A stretch of DNA of 64,000 bases from an uncultured Methanobrevibacter sp. (GTDB lineage: Archaea > Methanobacteriota > Methanobacteria > Methanobacteriales > Methanobacteriaceae): NCBI RefSeq assembly GCF_934746965.1, contig NZ_CAKVFS010000002.1, forward strand, positions 1 to 64,000, read 5' to 3'. Shown piece by piece: positions 53,506 to 61,635 of the stretch. The stretch's first letter is position 1, and every line of letters starts with the position of its first letter. Position numbers and translations under genes: made by a program. Below the pieces are notes generated by a model that was not told where the DNA came from, searched no databases, and saw nothing but the letters and a program-made list of their open reading frames with translations.

Positions 53506-53694
53506 TGAAAACACACCTTGGATAATCATAGGAATAACTTCCTCAAATCCATACTAATATTCTGTCAAAAAACCATATATAAATATTACTAAAATTTTCA
53601 AAGGTGTAATCTAAAAGATTACACTTAAAGATTTTTTTAGGACAACCTTAAAATAGAACATGAAACCAAATATAATGTTAAGAAAATAGATGGA

Positions 53695-54447
53695 ATGTTT
53701 AAATTGATTGAAAAATTTGAAATAAAATCACATGATGGCCCCGGAAGAATCGGAAAGTTAAATAACAAAACAACACCCGGATTATTTTTAAAAAATGAGA
53801 TTAAAATAGCACCCTCTGAAGGATCAGCATATAATGTTGATAAAGAAATTGCTGAATTTAATGTTAAAGAAACCCTAAGATTAGCTAAAGAAAATGTAGA
53901 TACCTGCAATGTAGCTACCATCCAAGGATCAAAATACATTGATTTAAGAATAGATTGTTTAAAACAGCTTGAAAAAATAGGTTACAATGGGTTTATAATA
54001 GCAAATAGTGATGAATTATTATTACATCCAAGAGATCTTATTGAAATTATAGTTACTTTAAGAAAAAACATGCATCCAACAAGTTATTTGATTTTTTCAT
54101 TTGCAGAACCTTCATTTATGCCTCTTTTATCATACATAGGCATTGATGGATTTTTAGCTGATTCCAGCAATTATTATAGTTATTTGAATGTATTACTAAC
54201 CCCAACTAAAACATATGAACTAGAAACTTACCCAATTTATGAAAATATTACTCAAAAAGAACTTGAAGAAAAAAATAGGGAAACTCTTAACTTTGTAATT
54301 AAAGAAATTCAGACCCATATGAAAAATAGTTCATTGAGAAATTTAGTTGAAGAAAGATCTTTAACTAATCCCCAAAATGTTTCTGCTCTAAAAATTTTAG
54401 ATAAACAATACAATAATTATCTTTTAGAATACACACAATTATTTTAA
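53695..54447 (+). CDS. TGT-like protein related to archaeosine synthase (ArcS/TgtA2), short form
   Basis: About 250 residues resembling the N-terminal tRNA-guanine-transglycosylase-like barrel of archaeosine synthase, which acts on position 15 of tRNA. The opening FEIKSHDGPGRIGKLNNKTTPGLFL is the recognisable part, followed by IGYNGFIIANSDELLLHPRDLIEIIVTLRKNMHPTSYLIFSFAEPSFMPLLSYIGIDGFLADSSNYYS. It lacks the C-terminal catalytic and PUA regions of full ArcS, so activity would need a partner. No good ribosome site precedes the ATG. Its 3' end overlaps the next gene by nine bases. Confidence 0.5.
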   Translation: MFKLIEKFEIKSHDGPGRIGKLNNKTTPGLFLKNEIKIAPSEGSAYNVDKEIAEFNVKETLRLAKENVDTCNVATIQGSKYIDLRIDCLKQLEKIGYNGFIIANSDELLLHPRDLIEIIVTLRKNMHPTSYLIFSFAEPSFMPLLSYIGIDGFLADSSNYYSYLNVLLTPTKTYELETYPIYENITQKELEEKNRETLNFVIKEIQTHMKNSSLRNLVEERSLTNPQNVSALKILDKQYNNYLLEYTQLF

Positions 54448-54864
54448 TTTTAAAGTTTTAATCATATCTTTAAATTCTGAAACTGGCTCTAAAGAAGCTT
54501 CAACAGTTCTTAATTCAAAGATATAAATATTTCCATTTTCTATAAATACATAATTATAGATATCAAAATTAATATCTGGAGTATCCATATTTGCATGTGT
54601 TTTAATAGCAGATTTTCCAGAAATTACAGTAAAATCAGATTCTAAAATAACTCCTCCATCATCACTAATTGCATCTTCCATGAATATTTTATAATCATCA
54701 AGATTTGTCCTAGTAGGAAACATAACTACATTAATTAAGTTTTCTTCCCCTTTAGATAACGTAACTACACAATCAGGATTATTATAAGTATCTGCTTTTT
54801 CTTTTTCCCATGATACTGGAGACTTAAAACTTAATTTACCCGTATTTATTGTTCTAAATTCCAT
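54439..54864 (-). CDS. PsbP/DcrB-like domain protein
   Basis: A 141-residue single-domain protein of the PsbP-like fold (DUF1795/DcrB group). Typical pieces are GKLSFKSPVSWEKEKADTYNNPDCVVTLSKGEENLINVVMFPT at the N-terminus and the closing FELRTVEASLEPVSEFKDMIKTLKL. No signal peptide is present, so it is probably cytoplasmic, unlike many relatives. A GGAGAT ribosome site precedes the ATG. It follows the coiled-coil gene after two bases and likely shares its transcript and function, which is unknown. Confidence 0.68.
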   Translation of the reverse strand: MEFRTINTGKLSFKSPVSWEKEKADTYNNPDCVVTLSKGEENLINVVMFPTRTNLDDYKIFMEDAISDDGGVILESDFTVISGKSAIKTHANMDTPDINFDIYNYVFIENGNIYIFELRTVEASLEPVSEFKDMIKTLKLK

Positions 54865-54866
54865 GA

Positions 54867-55790
54867 TTAATCTCCTTTTGTGTGTTTAACATCAATAGTT
54901 TCTATTTCTTCTTCAATATCATCTAAGGTGTCAATATATTTAGAAAATGGTTCTGGAAGTTTAGGCATAACTTCTTTTAATATTTCGGAAGCATCAAGTT
55001 CTAATGCTTGACCTGACAATAGTTGTTCAACACTAAAATCAAAGTCAAAAGGTTTAAGTAAATCATCAGTAGGTACTCTTAAATTAATTTTATTTTTATT
55101 TAACAGCATTTTAATCATACTTGTTTCACGAATTTGCTCATTCATGTCATCAATAGTACTATTTATCTCAAATGCTATAGCCTTATTCTTCTCATTTACA
55201 TCATGTTTAGCTTTAGATATAGATTTTTCAAGATCTTCAACTAACTGAGCATTTCTTTTATTAATATTATCTCTAGCTTCATCAATAACAACATTAATTG
55301 CATTAAGAATAGATTTATTTAATTCTACATTATAAGCTAAAATCATTTTATTTTTATAATCAAGTTCTTTGAAAATAGCTACTCTTTCTTCATCTACTTT
55401 ATTAAGTTGCCTATTAAGTTCCTGAATTTCATTTTTAGCTTTAATTAATTCATCTTTATCATTAATTTGATTTTTTAAATCATCAACATTATCAAAAAAA
55501 GAATCTTTAAGAATAGCTAGTTGATTAACTAAATCTTCAATTTTAGCATCTTTTTCATTAATAATTTCATCATAATTATTTAATGTATCCTGAGAAAATT
55601 GATTATTAATTAATTCTTCATAGTCATCTCTTGAAAGAACACGTACAAGCTCATTATCTTCAAAAGGATCTTCTTTTTTAAGGCTAACTTGTTTTTGTTT
55701 TGATTCTTTTTCAATAACATTACCATCTTTGTCTTTACTAGTGTATTTTTTAGTATAGACTCTAACAGTTCTATAATCATCATTTTCCAT
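54867..55790 (-). CDS. Coiled-coil protein, unknown function
   Basis: I do not recognise this 307-residue protein. The N-terminal 60 residues are basic and beta-rich (DYRTVRVYTKKYTSKDKDG). Residues 70-220 form long coiled coils (INEKDAKIEDLVNQLAILKDSF, KAKNEIQELNRQLNKVDEERVAIFKELDYKNKMI). The C-terminal 80 residues contain NLRVPTDDLLKPFDFDFSVEQLLSGQ and an acidic tail. No membrane segment. The ATG at 55788-55790 follows GGTG at the usual distance. It is co-transcribed with the PsbP-like gene; a scaffold or filament role is conceivable but unsupported. Confidence 0.7.
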   Translation of the reverse strand: MENDDYRTVRVYTKKYTSKDKDGNVIEKESKQKQVSLKKEDPFEDNELVRVLSRDDYEELINNQFSQDTLNNYDEIINEKDAKIEDLVNQLAILKDSFFDNVDDLKNQINDKDELIKAKNEIQELNRQLNKVDEERVAIFKELDYKNKMILAYNVELNKSILNAINVVIDEARDNINKRNAQLVEDLEKSISKAKHDVNEKNKAIAFEINSTIDDMNEQIRETSMIKMLLNKNKINLRVPTDDLLKPFDFDFSVEQLLSGQALELDASEILKEVMPKLPEPFSKYIDTLDDIEEEIETIDVKHTKGD

Positions 55791-55889
55791 TTTGAACACC
55801 TAATAATAATAAATACAATTTATTAATTTAAATAGTTTATCCAAAAAAAATAGCTTCCTAAAAAAAAGAAAGAATAAAAAAATAAAAAT

Positions 55890-56045
55890 TTAAAGACTTT
55901 CATTTTCAATCCATAATTTCATTGCTTCTTCAATGGCTTTAGAATACCATCCTGTTTCAAAAAGCATTTTAGATGAAGCAAGTTTACGAAAATGCAAATC
56001 TAAATCATTATTGATAGTAACAGTTACACGTTTGTTTTTTGTCAT
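55890..56045 (-). CDS. Small ribbon-helix-helix-like protein
   Basis: A 51-residue frame starting at the ATG 56043-56045. It opens with the basic beta strand TKNKRVTVTINNDLDLHFRKL and continues with a helix (SKMLFETGWYSKAIEEAMKLWIENE). A strand rich in alternating hydrophobics followed by two helices is the CopG/Arc ribbon-helix-helix layout used by small DNA-binding repressors and antitoxins. No toxin-like partner is adjacent. It lies 99 bases upstream of the coiled-coil gene on the same strand. Confidence 0.72.
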   Translation of the reverse strand: MTKNKRVTVTINNDLDLHFRKLASSKMLFETGWYSKAIEEAMKLWIENESL

Positions 56046-56279
56046 GTGTAATACTACTGTAATTTATTATACATAAATTAGTAAGTGTTTTTTCACATAA
56101 ATCTGCTAAACAAAAAACAAAAATTATATTAATTTCTTAAAAAAACTAAATAAAAACATTTATATATTATGAAAATAAAGTATAATACGATATGAAGTAA
56201 AATTCATGTCAGACAATGAACATCAGTCAACCATTTTATAATCTCCAAAAATATATTATGATATGTTTCATTGAATCTA

Positions 56280-56312
56280 AGAAGTAGAACAGTTGAAACA
56301 CATTCTACTTCT
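56280..56312 (-). terminator. Hairpin after dphB
   Basis: A perfect 10-base inverted repeat (56280-56289 and 56303-56312, 13-base loop) begins 18 bases beyond the dphB stop. It is not followed by a T-run on the transcribed strand, so a 3'-end-stabilising or processing role is as likely as termination. Part of its loop (TGAAACA, 56294-56300) can instead pair with TGTTTCA at 56264-56270. Confidence 0.4.
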
Positions 56313-56329
56313 CTCCCCTTATTTTAAAT

Positions 56330-57121
56330 TTAAATTTCATCAAGAATATTCTTATTAGCTCCAGCTATTTCCACCAAATATTCTGCTTCAACAATATGTA
56401 GTTTAGAAGGAATTACAATACAATGAAGAGGACCTCCAAAATCATGACTAATTAATTCATCAATAGTGCCTGCTTTTACAACAACATCTTTAGAACCAAC
56501 TCTTGCAATCCCAATAGCTAAGCTATTTTCATTTATTGCACCATCACGGTTTAAACTATTTTTAATATTCATCAAGTATTCCAAACCTTGATTAATAGTC
56601 ATGTACCTATCTTTATGAGCTTGAATATCAAGTAAAACTAAAGTATGCAAATCCATAGCCAAATTCTCCTCAATAGCCACATAGGGGGATTTTGGATAAA
56701 AATTATGGTCTGGAAATGGAATAGTTGTAACTTTACCAAATTTATAACCTTGAAGTCCAGAAATAGCAGGTGCAGAAGATAAAATTGAAGATCCATGAAT
56801 TACTTCATAATCAATTCCCATTTTAGAACATTGAACTAAAAAATCACTATGAGTAGTAGCTATTAAAGGATCACCACCAGTAATCAATGCAACATCCAAC
56901 TCTTCAGCTTCTTTTAAAAATTTACTTTCTTCTTCAACCTCATTTCTAACTAAAACCTCAATTTTTTTACCAATTTGAGCTTCAATTTCATCAAAACTTG
57001 AACCAAATAATCTTGATGTAAAAAATTCTGCATAAATTTTATCAACATTCTTTAAACATTCCAAACCTTTAAGACTAATATCCTTCGCATCAAATAATCC
57101 TAATCCAACTAAATAAAACAT
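56330..57121 (-). CDS. dphB: Diphthine synthase
   Basis: SAM-dependent methyltransferase of diphthamide synthesis, which trimethylates the modified histidine of elongation factor 2. Family landmarks: MFYLVGLGLFDAKDISLKGLECLKNVDKIYAEFFTSRL at the N-terminus, ALITGGDPLIATTHSDFLVQ (about 80-99), and the GKVTTIPFPDHNFYPKSPY segment. Length 263 is normal. I chose the internal ATG at 57119-57121, where homology starts. No ribosome site precedes it, while an AT-rich TATA-like stretch lies about 30 bases upstream, so the mRNA may be leaderless. Confidence 0.93.
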   Translation of the reverse strand: MFYLVGLGLFDAKDISLKGLECLKNVDKIYAEFFTSRLFGSSFDEIEAQIGKKIEVLVRNEVEEESKFLKEAEELDVALITGGDPLIATTHSDFLVQCSKMGIDYEVIHGSSILSSAPAISGLQGYKFGKVTTIPFPDHNFYPKSPYVAIEENLAMDLHTLVLLDIQAHKDRYMTINQGLEYLMNIKNSLNRDGAINENSLAIGIARVGSKDVVVKAGTIDELISHDFGGPLHCIVIPSKLHIVEAEYLVEIAGANKNILDEI

Positions 57122-57214
57122 AATATAAAATTTTAAAAACATAGTATAAAATATTTTTTAGAAAATATTATAATAATACCTAAAACAAAAATTAACATTA
57201 ACGAGGTACTTAGT

Positions 57215-58219
57215 ATGAAATCAATTAAAGTTCCATTAAAAGAATTAAATAATACAAGAAAAAAACTAATGGAAAAACAACTAATGAATATGGATTATAA
57301 AATAAAAACTCAAAACGAATATGGTTTCATACCAATAAATTCTACGGAATTTGAAAGTGAATACGAAATTGTAGATACTACCTTAGAACCAATAAAAAGA
57401 TATCCTAAAAACATAACAGAATTACTTAAAAATGATTTAAGTTCTAAAGAAATAGAAGATTTGAAAACATCTTTTGATATAATTGGAGATATTGTAATTG
57501 TAGAAATTCCCCAAAATTTAGAAGATAAAAAATCAAAAATTGGACAAGCTACATTAGATTTTACTAAACGAAAATCTGTTTACATGAAAAAAAGCGCAAT
57601 ACATGGAACTATACGAATTAGAGATTTAGAACTTATTGCTGGTGAAAATAACCCCATAACTATTCATAAAGAACATGGAACCAGACTAAAATTAAATGTT
57701 AAAGAAGTTTACTTTTCACCAAGACTAGCTACTGAAAGAAAAAGAGTAAGTGATAGTGTAAGAGAAAATGAAAATATTTTAGATATGTTTTGTGGAATTG
57801 GACCATTTCCAATTGTAATAGCTAAAAATAATAATGTGAAAATTACCGCAGTAGACATTAATGAAAATGCAATTAAATATTTAAATGAAAATATTCGCCT
57901 AAATAAATTACATAACATTAAAACTATCTGTGGAGATATTAATGAAGTCAGTAAACATTTAAATGAAAAATTCGACAGAATTATAATGAATTTACCAGGG
58001 CTTGCTTATGAATTCCTAGATTTAGCTATGAAATTAATATCAGATAATGGAATTATAAATTATTATGAATTTTCTGATTCCTACGGACAAGGAATAGAAC
58101 GTTTACAAAAAGCGGCAAAAAAAGAAAATAAAAAAATCGAGATTTTAAATACTCGTAAAGTTAAATCCAGTAGTCCTGGAATGTGGCATATTGCAATTGA
58201 TGCTAAGGTAACTTCTTAG
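57215..58219 (+). CDS. trm5: tRNA (guanine-37-N1)-methyltransferase Trm5
   Basis: Methylates G37 next to the anticodon, which prevents frameshifting and is needed for wyosine synthesis. The N-terminal D1-like region precedes the archaeal Trm5 motif GEIVIVEIPQNLEDKK-type segment (DIVIVEIPQNLED, about 88). The catalytic Rossmann part has YFSPRLATERKRVSDSV, NILDMFCGIGPFPIVIAKNN (about 186-205), DINENAIKYLNENIRLN, and the MNLPGLAYEFLDLAM substrate loop. Length 334 fits the archaeal type b. The 3' end overlaps the convergent CPBP gene by 17 bases. Confidence 0.92.
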   Translation: MKSIKVPLKELNNTRKKLMEKQLMNMDYKIKTQNEYGFIPINSTEFESEYEIVDTTLEPIKRYPKNITELLKNDLSSKEIEDLKTSFDIIGDIVIVEIPQNLEDKKSKIGQATLDFTKRKSVYMKKSAIHGTIRIRDLELIAGENNPITIHKEHGTRLKLNVKEVYFSPRLATERKRVSDSVRENENILDMFCGIGPFPIVIAKNNNVKITAVDINENAIKYLNENIRLNKLHNIKTICGDINEVSKHLNEKFDRIIMNLPGLAYEFLDLAMKLISDNGIINYYEFSDSYGQGIERLQKAAKKENKKIEILNTRKVKSSSPGMWHIAIDAKVTS

Positions 58220-59012
58220 CCACATCATCAATTAACAAGTAAGTTTCAATAACCCAAATACATACAAATGCAAATATGGACAATATAAACATTAATCCAT
58301 TCATAGATTGGAAATTAGGCATTATATAAGGCAATATATAAGCTGTCAAATTTAATATAAAATGCAGAAGTACAGTTGAAGCTAAACTTTTTGTTTTAAT
58401 ATAAATAGCTCCAAACAATAATCCCATAAAAGAGGCATAAACTATTTGAATAGCAGTACCTAACCAATCTCCACCAAATCCAGTGATAATATGTGCACCA
58501 CCAAATATAAATGCAGACAATACTACTGCTTTAACTATACCCTCTTTAGAATCACCCCATTTTTTAAGCATGTTTGTAAGAATAATTCCCCTACATAAAA
58601 ATTCTTCCCACAGAGCTATTGCAACACAATATATTAAACCAAATACAACACCTAAAACATTAAATGAAATAGTATAATCCAAAGTTGCTTCCAAGATTCC
58701 AGATAATTGAACTAAACTAAATAATAAAACTGGAATTCCTAATAATAATCCTTTATATGTTCCTTTTATATTCCATGGAATATCTAGATATAATCCTATT
58801 TTTTTAGCTATTAAAATCAAAATACCAAAAGCAACCAAATTATTTATTGAAGACAAAATATAATCAATTGCAGGCAAAGTAAGTACTTGTGGAGGCAATA
58901 CAAAAAGTAACAAGATAGTTACTGCTCCAAATCCAAAAATTACAACAAAAGAAATAGCTAATATTATACTAAATAAAATAACATGATTTTGTGAAAAATT
59001 TTCAGAGGTAAT
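58203..59012 (-). CDS. CPBP family intramembrane protease, probable ATT start
   Basis: A CAAX-prenyl-protease/bacteriocin-processing (CPBP, Abi) family membrane protein with about eight helices. Motif 1 is EEFLCRGIILTNML, motif 2 FGGAHIITGFGGDWLG, and motif 3 LLHFILNLTAYI, giving the Glu, His and His expected of the glutamic-type active site. The nearest usual start is TTG at 58911-58913, but it falls inside the first membrane helix. The frame continues 33 codons upstream without ATG, GTG or TTG to ATT at 59010-59012, five bases after GGTG. Substrate unknown. Confidence 0.78.
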   Translation of the reverse strand: MTSENFSQNHVILFSIILAISFVVIFGFGAVTILLLFVLPPQVLTLPAIDYILSSINNLVAFGILILIAKKIGLYLDIPWNIKGTYKGLLLGIPVLLFSLVQLSGILEATLDYTISFNVLGVVFGLIYCVAIALWEEFLCRGIILTNMLKKWGDSKEGIVKAVVLSAFIFGGAHIITGFGGDWLGTAIQIVYASFMGLLFGAIYIKTKSLASTVLLHFILNLTAYILPYIMPNFQSMNGLMFILSIFAFVCIWVIETYLLIDDVAKKLP

Positions 59013-59020
59013 AATATCAC

Positions 59021-59950
59021 CTAAATTGGATCAATAATTCCATTCTCTGTTATAATACCTGTAATAAGTTCTTTTGGTATAATATCAAATGCAGGATTAA
59101 TAACTTCAGTTCCTTTAGGACAAATCCGACATCCACCATAATATCTTACTTCATCACCATCTCTTTCCTCAATCTGAGTATCAAATACAGAAGCTTCTTT
59201 GTCAAAAGTTGACAATGGAGCAGCTACATAAAAAGGCACATGGAAATGATGAGCGGCTAATGCAACCATTAAAGAACCAATTTTATTTACAACTCCCCCT
59301 TTAGCTATTCTATCTGCACCAATAACAACTTTATTAATTTTATATTGAGACATTAAATAACCAGAAGCCACATCAGGAATTAATTTAACAGGAATATTTT
59401 CTTGTTGCATTTCCCAAACACTTAATCTAGCTCCTTGACCACGAGGGCGTGTTTCATCACAAATTACATCAATATTTTTTCCTTGATGAAAAGCAGAACG
59501 AATAACTCCAAGAGCAGTACCATAATCAACACAAGCTAATGCTCCAGCATTACAATGTGTCAAAATAGTATCTCCATCTTCAATTATTTCAGCACCATGC
59601 CTCCCAATAGCTAAATTAGTATCAATATCCTCTTTATACATAGTTAAAGCTTCTTCTAATGGATCATCACTATTTAAAACCCTATCTACAGCCCAAAATA
59701 AATTAATAGCAGTTGGTCTTGCTGCTTTAATTTCTCTTGCAGCATTTTCCAAATTTTCACCATGTAAATCAGCTAATGCCATACCAAAAGCAGCAGCGAC
59801 ACCAATTGCTGGAGCACCTCTAACAATCATGTCTTTAATAGCTACAATAACTTCCTCATAATTATTACAATAGACATAAATTAACTCATCTGGAAGTTTA
59901 GTTTGATCAATAAGCTTTAATTTATTATCTTCCCATTCGAGTGTTTTCAT
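59021..59950 (-). CDS. mtnA: S-methyl-5-thioribose-1-phosphate isomerase (MtnA/aIF2B-like)
   Basis: Converts methylthioribose-1-phosphate to methylthioribulose-1-phosphate in methionine salvage. Motifs: KDMIVRGAPAIGVAAAFGMALAD, THCNAGALACVDYGTALGVI with the catalytic cysteine, DETRPRGQGARLSVWEMQQ, and GADRIAKGGVVNKIGS with the catalytic aspartate. Length 309 is short compared with bacterial MtnA but normal for archaea. The related archaeal ribose-1,5-bisphosphate isomerase is an alternative, made less likely by the THCNAGALA motif. The upstream 328 bases are rich in hairpins. Confidence 0.86.
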   Translation of the reverse strand: MKTLEWEDNKLKLIDQTKLPDELIYVYCNNYEEVIVAIKDMIVRGAPAIGVAAAFGMALADLHGENLENAAREIKAARPTAINLFWAVDRVLNSDDPLEEALTMYKEDIDTNLAIGRHGAEIIEDGDTILTHCNAGALACVDYGTALGVIRSAFHQGKNIDVICDETRPRGQGARLSVWEMQQENIPVKLIPDVASGYLMSQYKINKVVIGADRIAKGGVVNKIGSLMVALAAHHFHVPFYVAAPLSTFDKEASVFDTQIEERDGDEVRYYGGCRICPKGTEVINPAFDIIPKELITGIITENGIIDPI

Positions 59951-60278
59951 AATACATACCTTCTGTTAATTAGAAAGAATAAATCTTTTAAAAAAAAAAG
60001 GAAAAGCATAATTCCTTGTTAGTTTCTAATTTACTTATCAATTAAATAATTGATATTTTTAATTTTAAAATTATGCTCTTCTTCCTAATGAAATATCCAT
60101 ATATTGGAAATTGATTAGAGATGTAAAAATACATCTAATTATATAATATATTCAAAATATTATATAAATTTTAACATTACATTGTAGAAAATTAAAAAAA
60201 GTGTTAAAAAGTTTAATTATAAAATATTAATTTTAAAAATTAAAAAAAAGATACAAGATAAAAAAAATCTTGTATTAA
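59951..60278 (-). promoter_or_regulatory. Hairpin-rich region between glnQ and mtnA
   Basis: No gene is present in these 328 bases. Inverted repeats include a 13-base pair (60001-60013 and 60069-60081, one G-U in the minus-strand RNA) enclosing an 8-base stem (60036-60043 and 60048-60055, loop AAAT). There is also a 7-base stem (60119-60125 and 60130-60136) and a 10-base A/T stem (60140-60149 and 60157-60166). All lie upstream of mtnA and downstream of the ABC operon on the same strand. They may be a structured leader, a terminator set, or both. Confidence 0.5.
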
Positions 60279-60962
60279 TTAATCATAGAATTTACCTAAA
60301 AATTCTTTCATCCTAGGATTTTCAGAAGCAAATACTTCTTCAGGAGTTCCTTTTTCAACTATAACACCATCATCCATGAAAATAATTGTATCTGCAACAT
60401 TTTTAGCAAAACTCATTTCATGTGTAACAATGACCATAGTCATTTTTTCAACTGCTAAATTTTTTAATACTTTTAAAATTTCACCAGTTAATTCTGGATC
60501 AAGTGCAGATGTTGGTTCATCAAAGAATAAAATATCCGGATTCATTGCCAAAGCTCTTGCAATAGACACCCTCTGTTGTTGACCACCAGACAATTCACAA
60601 GGATAAGCATCTTCTTTATCACTTAAATCTAATTTTTTAAGTAAATCCCTTGCATCTTTATAAACATCTTCCTTATTTCTTTTTTGAACTTTAATAGGTG
60701 CATTAGTAATATTTTTCATGACTGAATGATGAGGAAATAAATTAAAATCTTGGAACACTAAACCAAATGTTCCATCAAAATCAATAACTCCACTATCTTG
60801 AGTTTCCAAATTAGTTATACATCTAAGTAATGTAGATTTACCTGAACCAGAAGGTCCAATTATACACAAAACTTCACCTTTGTTAACATCAAGAGAAATA
60901 TCTTTCAATACTTCATTTTCACCAAAGCTTTTTTTAAGATTTTTAATTTCCAATAAATTCAT
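60279..60962 (-). CDS. Polar amino acid ABC transporter, ATP-binding protein
   Basis: ATPase of a polar-amino-acid uptake system (GlnQ/HisP type). Walker A is GPSGSGKST (36-44), the Q-loop FGLVFQDFNLFPHHSV, the signature LSGGQQQRVSIARALAMNPD, Walker B ILFFDEPTSALDPE, and the H-loop VIVTHEMSFA. The segment between the first domain strand and the Q-loop is about 14 residues shorter than in typical GlnQ. I set the start at ATG 60960-60962, six bases after GGAGG. It overlaps nothing and is third in the operon after the binding protein and permease genes. Confidence 0.92.
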   Translation of the reverse strand: MNLLEIKNLKKSFGENEVLKDISLDVNKGEVLCIIGPSGSGKSTLLRCITNLETQDSGVIDFDGTFGLVFQDFNLFPHHSVMKNITNAPIKVQKRNKEDVYKDARDLLKKLDLSDKEDAYPCELSGGQQQRVSIARALAMNPDILFFDEPTSALDPELTGEILKVLKNLAVEKMTMVIVTHEMSFAKNVADTIIFMDDGVIVEKGTPEEVFASENPRMKEFLGKFYD

Positions 60963-60972
60963 GATATTCCTC

Positions 60973-61623
60973 CTAATCATAATAACTTAATTTTTCTTCA
61001 ATATACTCCATTACAAATGCAACAATTACGTTGAATATATAATAAAATGCACCAGCAATAAGTAATGCTGCAATTGAAGCTTCTGAAGCAGCAATTTGTT
61101 TAGCTACTGTGAACATTTCTGGAATAGCTATTACAAATGATAAAGATGTATCTTTTACAAGAGTAATTACTTCATTTGTTATTGAAGGAAGGACTATTTT
61201 AAAGACTTGTGGTAAAATAATTATAAAAAATGTTTCTATTTTATTATAACCTAATACTTTTGCAGCTTCATATTGTCCTTTAGGAATAGCTTCAATTCCA
61301 CCTCTATAAATTTCAGCAAAATATGCTGCATAATTAATTGAAAAAGCAATAATTACAGAAAACATCCTATAATCAGGTGATAATGATGCTCCAAATATAT
61401 AATATGGTGCAAAAAATACTACAATTAATTGTAACATTAATGGTGTACCTCTCATAATTGAGATATACACTTTCATTAACCATCTCAAAGGTTTAAATTT
61501 ACTCATTCTTCCCCAAGCTACTACAAGCCCAAGAGGAAGTGAAAACAACAATGTAAGTAAAAAAATTTCTATGGAGGTAATCATACCTCCACATAATTCA
61601 GCAATTACTGTACTTAATAACAT
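60973..61623 (-). CDS. Polar amino acid ABC transporter, permease
   Basis: Membrane subunit of the same importer, 216 residues, with about five helices. The N-terminal GMITSIEIFLLTLLFSLPLGLVVAWGRMSKFKPLRWLMKVYISIMRGTPLMLQLIVVFFAPYYI is typical of the HisM/GlnP group. The EAA loop that docks onto the ATPase is EIYRGGIEAIPKGQYEAAKVLGYNKIETFFIIILPQVFKIVLPSI (about 104-148). Only one permease gene is present, so it would work as a homodimer. It lies between the binding-protein and ATPase genes. Confidence 0.93.
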   Translation of the reverse strand: MLLSTVIAELCGGMITSIEIFLLTLLFSLPLGLVVAWGRMSKFKPLRWLMKVYISIMRGTPLMLQLIVVFFAPYYIFGASLSPDYRMFSVIIAFSINYAAYFAEIYRGGIEAIPKGQYEAAKVLGYNKIETFFIIILPQVFKIVLPSITNEVITLVKDTSLSFVIAIPEMFTVAKQIAASEASIAALLIAGAFYYIFNVIVAFVMEYIEEKLSYYD

Positions 61624-61635
61624 ATATTATTCGCC

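Noticed and set aside
52964..53557. A 197-codon Ser/Val-rich frame on the plus strand
   Set aside because: It is the antisense image of the Glu/Asp/Ser-rich HdrC extension, has no ribosome site and no family features.
55890..56045. The small ribbon-helix-helix protein as an antitoxin of a toxin-antitoxin pair
   Set aside because: No toxin-like small gene lies next to it on either side.
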